Part shown: positions 19,656 to 22,964 of the stretch, piece after piece | How the letters are laid out: each line of letters begins with the position of its first letter | How positions within the stretch are numbered: position 1 is the first letter of the stretch | IMG/VR virus record: IMGVR_UViG_3300020196_000267 | Location: 1-22,964 of that record | Reading direction: 5' to 3' (one strand) | Origin: a virus | Length of the DNA stretch: 22,964 bases | The notes under the pieces: model-generated | The model's database searches: none | Told to the model about the DNA's origin: nothing | The model's input: only the letters and a program-made list of their open reading frames with translations | Program-made: the position numbers and the translations under genes

Positions 19656-20507
19656 TTATTTTCTATAAATTTTTAAAGAATCAAGATAATTTTCATGCTT
19701 ATCATAACTTTTAGTACCATGAAAAAACAAAATATTTTCAAAATTATTATGAATTAATTTTAAACGGTTATGTGTATTAAGTTCAATGTTAGGGTGTGTA
19801 CCAATTGGAAATATACCATCGTAAGAAGGATCAAACAATTTTGGAAAATCTTCAGCTTTCTGGAGTGTAATAAATGAATCGAATATGTAAGAACTAAAAT
19901 AATGAGAACACAAAAAAACATCACCTAGGTTTTTTGAATTTTTATATTTCCAAAAAAGAGAATTGATAATAGATTCATCACCAAAAAAGAAACTTTCCCC
20001 GTCGAAATCTTCGAAAAAAGATAATACTTCCCTTAAAAAAGGTTCACAATCTTTATTTATAAACATACAACAGGCCTGAAGATAAACATCGGGGAAATCT
20101 AGGTCAAAACATTCAACCTTTTGTTTTGCAGCACCCATGAAATGGGGGCTTCTACATTCAAAAAAAGGCATTGGCCAATTTACAAAATTATAAAACCTAG
20201 CCCTAGGCAATAAAGGAAATTTATCAATTTTGTAATCCCGAATTTTTTCAATGTTGTGGGTAACTAAACAATCAGAATCTAGCCAAACCACTTCATCAAA
20301 CTCTTCCAATAATTTTAAACAAGATAAAATTTTATAAATATAAATATAACCAGGTTTCCAATTCTCAGGGAGGAATTCTAAGTCAAAATCTTTAGGGGTG
20401 AAAACAATCAAGGGTTTATCAGAAAAAGTTTCAATACTTTCTTTGAGAAGATTAGTCATTCTTTCATATTCATACCCAACATAGAATGAAACAAATGCTT
20501 TTTTCAT
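19656..20507 (-). CDS. GT-A fold glycosyltransferase-like protein
   Basis: 283 residues. The N-terminal beta-alpha start (KKAFVSFYVGYEYERM) and EEFDEVVWLDSDCLV with the D77-x-D79 metal motif indicate a GT-A enzyme of GT8 or capsular type. SPHFMGAAKQKV, ACCMFINKDCEPFL and FFGDESIINSLFW match the usual acceptor and catalytic acidic region, and FFHGTKSYDKHENYL gives the late His. It would transfer a sugar from a nucleotide donor, possibly to host glycan, phage DNA or virion protein. No transmembrane segment. The acceptor is unknown. Confidence 0.8.
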   Translation of the reverse strand: MKKAFVSFYVGYEYERMTNLLKESIETFSDKPLIVFTPKDFDLEFLPENWKPGYIYIYKILSCLKLLEEFDEVVWLDSDCLVTHNIEKIRDYKIDKFPLLPRARFYNFVNWPMPFFECRSPHFMGAAKQKVECFDLDFPDVYLQACCMFINKDCEPFLREVLSFFEDFDGESFFFGDESIINSLFWKYKNSKNLGDVFLCSHYFSSYIFDSFITLQKAEDFPKLFDPSYDGIFPIGTHPNIELNTHNRLKLIHNNFENILFFHGTKSYDKHENYLDSLKIYRK

Positions 20508-20653
20508 TTTTATAAATTGAAAACTTTATTTATCATTTTCTTTATATTTGAATTATATAATCTGGGCCAGAACATGTTTCACTGTTCCTATTTATTTCGA
20601 ATTTTGAACGAATTTTTCCCCAAAATTGTGAATTTTTTCATATTATTTTTTTA

Positions 20654-20661
20654 CAAATATA
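20654..20661 (-). promoter_or_regulatory. Candidate host-type promoter box TATATTTG, upstream of the glycosyltransferase gene
   Basis: TTGTATATTTGTAAAA on the - strand lies just after the stop of the receiver-like gene, about 147 bases upstream of the ATG at 20507. The 164-base gap 20508-20671 has no convincing gene and could hold a leader; a + strand frame there lacks support. Confidence 0.35.
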
Positions 20662-20671
20662 CAACAAAATA

Positions 20672-21121
20672 TCAAACAAAGTGTGGAATATTCACACGAA
20701 CACAAGATTGAGGTTGGCCCTCATTCTTCCAAAAATTATTGATATATCCCATAATGTTGGCAGATCCGATCGGATTTGCCGAATGAGTATACACTTGTGG
20801 AAAAACAATACCAGATGATTTTTTTTCTGACCTACTCTCTTGAGTAATATAATTGTCAAGATAATGATTGACCAGCCACTTAGCGCAATCCATTCCAGTC
20901 TTTTCAAGAATGTTTGAGTAATCTAGTTTGTAGTTAGGACTGACGTTGGTGAAATACTCTGTCATAGCTGTATCACCTAAATCATGATCCAAGGAAATTA
21001 CATCTATGTTCTTCAATCCTATATTCGTTACCGTTTCCACGAACTCACCATAATTTCTAACCACCACCCAAATATCTTCTTTGGGAGTTCTAACGTCATC
21101 TAGGTAAATTTGTTTTTTCAT
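20672..21121 (-). CDS. Receiver-like domain protein (cyclic-phosphate processing REC type)
   Basis: 149 residues. IYLDDVRTP at the N-terminus, DVISLDHDLGDT in the centre and a THSANPIGSANIMGYINNF end match the small receiver-related domain that Aravind and colleagues called cREC, found alone in phages and near RNA-repair or cyclic-phosphate genes. Asp8-Asp9 and Asp44 are the usual acidic pocket; the extended loop 45-70 is longer than usual. A role in nucleotide or RNA-end processing is proposed for the family, not proven. The metallophosphoesterase two genes upstream fits this. Confidence 0.75.
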   Translation of the reverse strand: MKKQIYLDDVRTPKEDIWVVVRNYGEFVETVTNIGLKNIDVISLDHDLGDTAMTEYFTNVSPNYKLDYSNILEKTGMDCAKWLVNHYLDNYITQESRSEKKSSGIVFPQVYTHSANPIGSANIMGYINNFWKNEGQPQSCVRVNIPHFV

Positions 21122-21129
21122 TTTCTCTA

Positions 21130-21408
21130 TTACTTAAATTTAGGACTACAACCAAGGTAGATAGAGTTTTTAAATGGTGTTAATCTATGGGTTTTAATTT
21201 TATATTTTTTAATAACCTCATCCACAATTTGAGAAAATTCGTATTCACAAATTTCATGTGCCATAAAATCAATTACCTTTTGCCCATTTTCATCTATGGG
21301 GGCTTTATTAATTAATTCATCAAAATCAGCTGATGGGGTGGATGCCTTATATAGTTTCCTATAACATTCCCTAATTGCTTCTTGTTCTTTTGTTGTTGCG
21401 TTCATCAT
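21130..21408 (-). CDS. 92-aa conserved phage protein (PSADFDEL...YLGCSPKFK family)
   Basis: KLYKASTPSADFDELINKAP, DFMAHEICEYEF and a YLGCSPKFK C-terminus. I recognise this layout from small proteins in many Firmicutes and Bacteroidota phages, all of unknown function. The ATG overlaps the metallophosphoesterase stop (ATGATG), so it is coupled. Residue 2 is a second Met and could be the true start. Confidence 0.7.
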   Translation of the reverse strand: MMNATTKEQEAIRECYRKLYKASTPSADFDELINKAPIDENGQKVIDFMAHEICEYEFSQIVDEVIKKYKIKTHRLTPFKNSIYLGCSPKFK

Positions 21409-22124
21409 AATTTTCCAACTTTAAGTTCACCATCATATATTAAATATTCTTTTGAAGGTAAAGCATCAATCATATAGTATTTACCCCCCATTGATTTATC
21501 TGTTGCTTTGATATCAATAGAGCTGACCCCAGTGTGGCCTACAATTTGAATAAATCTACCTTTGATAGAATCTTTTCCTCTTTTTTTATTTGACCATAAC
21601 AAAGATCGTGGACGAATCCAAATTGGTGATTGGTTTACATCATCACCATAGGGGTCCCATCCTGTAAATTTAAAAATAGATGGGCTGTATATAAATGTTT
21701 CATTTAATTTCTCAACCAAATTATCACAATTCCACATATTTCTAAACCACCTATCCATAAATACTGAAGATACACCGGCGTGTGTACATAGGAACTTATC
21801 AAAGGAATATGCCATTTGAAGATGTTCCATATTTTCTTTCAACACCATTTCAATATCCCCTTTAAGAGTGGGTTGAAAACCTGAATAGGTTTCACCAACA
21901 TTCATATAATGAAAGTCGTGATTACCTACTAATAGGATAACTTCTTTACCGCTTGTTTTTTTGCATTCAATTATTTCTTTGAAATTATGAATTTGGTCTA
22001 TGCCAGGTATATCGAAAGAATCAAAGTAATCTCCAATAAAGATAACCCTATCAGCGTTTTCTTTTGCTACAATGTCCTTCCAAATTGAACGGCCATGGAT
22101 ATCTCCAATGAATATTGTTTTCAT
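21405..22124 (-). CDS. Calcineurin-like metallophosphoesterase
   Basis: 239 residues with the family motifs in order: IFIGDIHGR (D8-x-H10), VIFIGDYFDSFD (GDxxD), ILLVGNHDFHY (GNHD), FLCTHAGVSS and IVGHTGVSS (GHT). Together these bind two metal ions and hydrolyse phosphoesters. It may be a protein phosphatase, a nucleotide phosphatase or part of RNA-end repair, given the adjacent receiver-like gene. The start is A-rich without a Shine-Dalgarno site. Confidence 0.88.
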   Translation of the reverse strand: MKTIFIGDIHGRSIWKDIVAKENADRVIFIGDYFDSFDIPGIDQIHNFKEIIECKKTSGKEVILLVGNHDFHYMNVGETYSGFQPTLKGDIEMVLKENMEHLQMAYSFDKFLCTHAGVSSVFMDRWFRNMWNCDNLVEKLNETFIYSPSIFKFTGWDPYGDDVNQSPIWIRPRSLLWSNKKRGKDSIKGRFIQIVGHTGVSSIDIKATDKSMGGKYYMIDALPSKEYLIYDGELKVGKL

Positions 22125-22147
22125 ACTTAAATATACAAAATAATTTC

Positions 22148-22759
22148 TTATTTAGCGTATAAGGTTTCTAAATAATCATCAAGATCCTTTGTATTCATAT
22201 ATGTTTTATCAAACTCAGGCTCGAATGTCTTAATTTGTTTAATAGTATCTTTTCTTTTACCAACTTTGTAATAATGATCTTCAATAGCATCCGCCAAATC
22301 TTGAATGTATTCTGGCCCCGCAACTGAAATTCTTAAATCATACCACTCCCACTTTGTCTTATAATCATAGAATGTAATTCCTTTAGTTAATCTATTATGT
22401 AGATTATGTAACTTTCGGTTACGAACCCTTACAATAGAACTATCATTACCAAATACTTGAAGGAATCTAAGAAACCAACGTGGGCACCACCATGGTTTTG
22501 CCTCATAATCCATAGCCAAAACCAATGGAACCATAGCTTGGTCATAGTATTTGTAAACAGGGATGGATCCCAAATAACCATATTTTTCGGCAAAGTTTTT
22601 GGGAAAGAATATAAAACGAATATCGTCCCACTTCAAATCACGAGTATGAATCATCCCTTTTTTTCTACCTTTCCAAAATAGAAGGGATTTTCCAAAGTCT
22701 TTGACTCTATCTACAGAAGGACGATTGTCCTCGACCCGAAAAAATTTAATTTTTTCCAT
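22148..22759 (-). CDS. 203-aa hypothetical protein
   Basis: Basic and Trp/Tyr-rich. Notable stretches are DIRFIFFPKNFAEKYG, KPWWCPRWFLRFLQVFGND, RVRNRKLHNLHNRLTKG and KTKWEWYDLRISVAG, then an acidic C-terminal helix. The form recalls phage proteins of unknown role that precede nucleotide enzymes. There is no membrane segment or catalytic signature. It starts 24 bases upstream of the metallophosphoesterase gene. Confidence 0.6.
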   Translation of the reverse strand: MEKIKFFRVEDNRPSVDRVKDFGKSLLFWKGRKKGMIHTRDLKWDDIRFIFFPKNFAEKYGYLGSIPVYKYYDQAMVPLVLAMDYEAKPWWCPRWFLRFLQVFGNDSSIVRVRNRKLHNLHNRLTKGITFYDYKTKWEWYDLRISVAGPEYIQDLADAIEDHYYKVGKRKDTIKQIKTFEPEFDKTYMNTKDLDDYLETLYAK

Positions 22760-22770
22760 TTTTCTTAATT

Positions 22771-22887
22771 TTATAAAAGAATATCTTTAATTAAAATGTA
22801 CATCCCATAAAGGAAAAAAACCAAAATGACAAATAAAATTAGATTGGAGATAAAGGAAAAGATTGGATTTAAATTTCTGGTTGACAT
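22771..22887 (-). CDS. 38-aa single-span membrane peptide
   Basis: ATG 22887 to TAA 22771: MSTRNLNPIF, then a hydrophobic span FISNLILFVILVFFLYGMYI, then LIKDILL. Its length and charge pattern fit a single-pass phage membrane peptide. It sits in the gap before the 203-aa gene, 11 bases before its ATG. Confidence 0.5.
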   Translation of the reverse strand: MSTRNLNPIFSFISNLILFVILVFFLYGMYILIKDILL

Positions 22888-22894
22888 ATTTAAT

Positions 22895-22964
22895 TTAATT
22901 TGAATCTGCGGAAGGGGAAGATAAAGGGGGCAAAGAATCTGGGTCACAATGGTTTCTGTTACAC
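22895..22964 (-). CDS. C-terminal fragment of a gene entering from the right edge
   Basis: The frame is open from the window edge to TAA 22895-22897, encoding about 23 residues ending DPDSLPPLSSPSADSN. A Ser/Pro-rich tail and a stop 7 bases before the next ATG fit a real gene end, but the piece is too short to name or to confirm. Confidence 0.35.
   Translation of the reverse strand, partial: CNRNHCDPDSLPPLSSPSADSN

Noticed and set aside
20517-20711. 64-codon + strand frame in the gap before the glycosyltransferase
   Set aside because: It runs into the - strand receiver gene, has a hydrophobic low-complexity content from AT-rich DNA, and no start signal.
1-22964. tRNA, rRNA, CRISPR arrays or insertion sequences
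   Set aside because: No cloverleaf, spaced direct-repeat array, transposase or terminal inverted repeats were seen by eye; a tRNA or covariance search could still find something.

Overview
This window looks like part of the genome of a large tailed phage, probably T4-like (myovirus-style) and infecting a Bacteroidota host. The phage evidence is a GH19 endolysin with a peptidoglycan-binding domain, a tail-fibre protein with an Mtd-like N-terminus, an HNH endonuclease, a phage-type thymidylate synthase, and many tightly packed small genes, often with 1-30 base overlaps. The Bacteroidota evidence is AT-rich DNA, A-rich leaders mostly without Shine-Dalgarno sites, and TATATTTG boxes (host consensus TAnnTTTG) at a fixed distance before several start codons. 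All host assignments are inference.

Layout. Bases 1-2564 (+) hold the end of one leucine/cysteine-repeat protein, a full tandem paralogue, and two small proteins. Bases 2570-6667 (-) hold a phage domain protein, an HNH endonuclease, a umuDC pair, an unknown protein and the endolysin. A lone + strand tail-fibre gene sits at 6734-7243 behind a divergent promoter region. Everything from 7254 to 22964 is on the - strand: a small-gene cluster (7254-8388); a metabolic block with PEP synthase, thymidylate synthase, a HAD phosphatase and small proteins (8477-13148); small membrane or unknown genes, RpiB, a DnaA-domain-IV fusion, an FkbM-like methyltransferase and a possible primase-like protein (13160-17033); a late-type block with a penicillin-binding/serine beta-lactamase-like enzyme (17146-19571); and a block with a glycosyltransferase, a receiver-like domain protein and a metallophosphoesterase (19656-22964).

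Two promoter classes seem to divide the genes. A GATATATA(A/C/G) box, resembling in style the T4 late TATAAATA box, precedes the repeat proteins, HNH, endolysin, tail fibre and two CTS-like proteins. A TATATTTG box precedes umuD, a 96-aa gene, the primase-like gene and, at longer distance, the glycosyltransferase.

The most interesting signal is that seven otherwise unrelated proteins carry an [I/L]-N-E or I-Q-E tripeptide within their first 20 residues, usually in a Y/F-x-x-F-[I/L]-N-E context. This resembles the capsid targeting sequence and prohead-protease cleavage site ([I/L]-x-E) of T4 internal proteins. It would predict a set of proteins, including the SxxK/SDN/KTG enzyme, that is packaged in the capsid and perhaps ejected into the host. 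Other notable points are a UmuD that has lost both catalytic residues beside an apparently intact UmuC, a complete PEP synthase and RpiB on a phage, a DnaA DNA-binding domain fused to a second domain, near-perfect in-frame 99 and 102 base duplications, and an A_AAA_AAG slippery site next to a TAATG stop/start.
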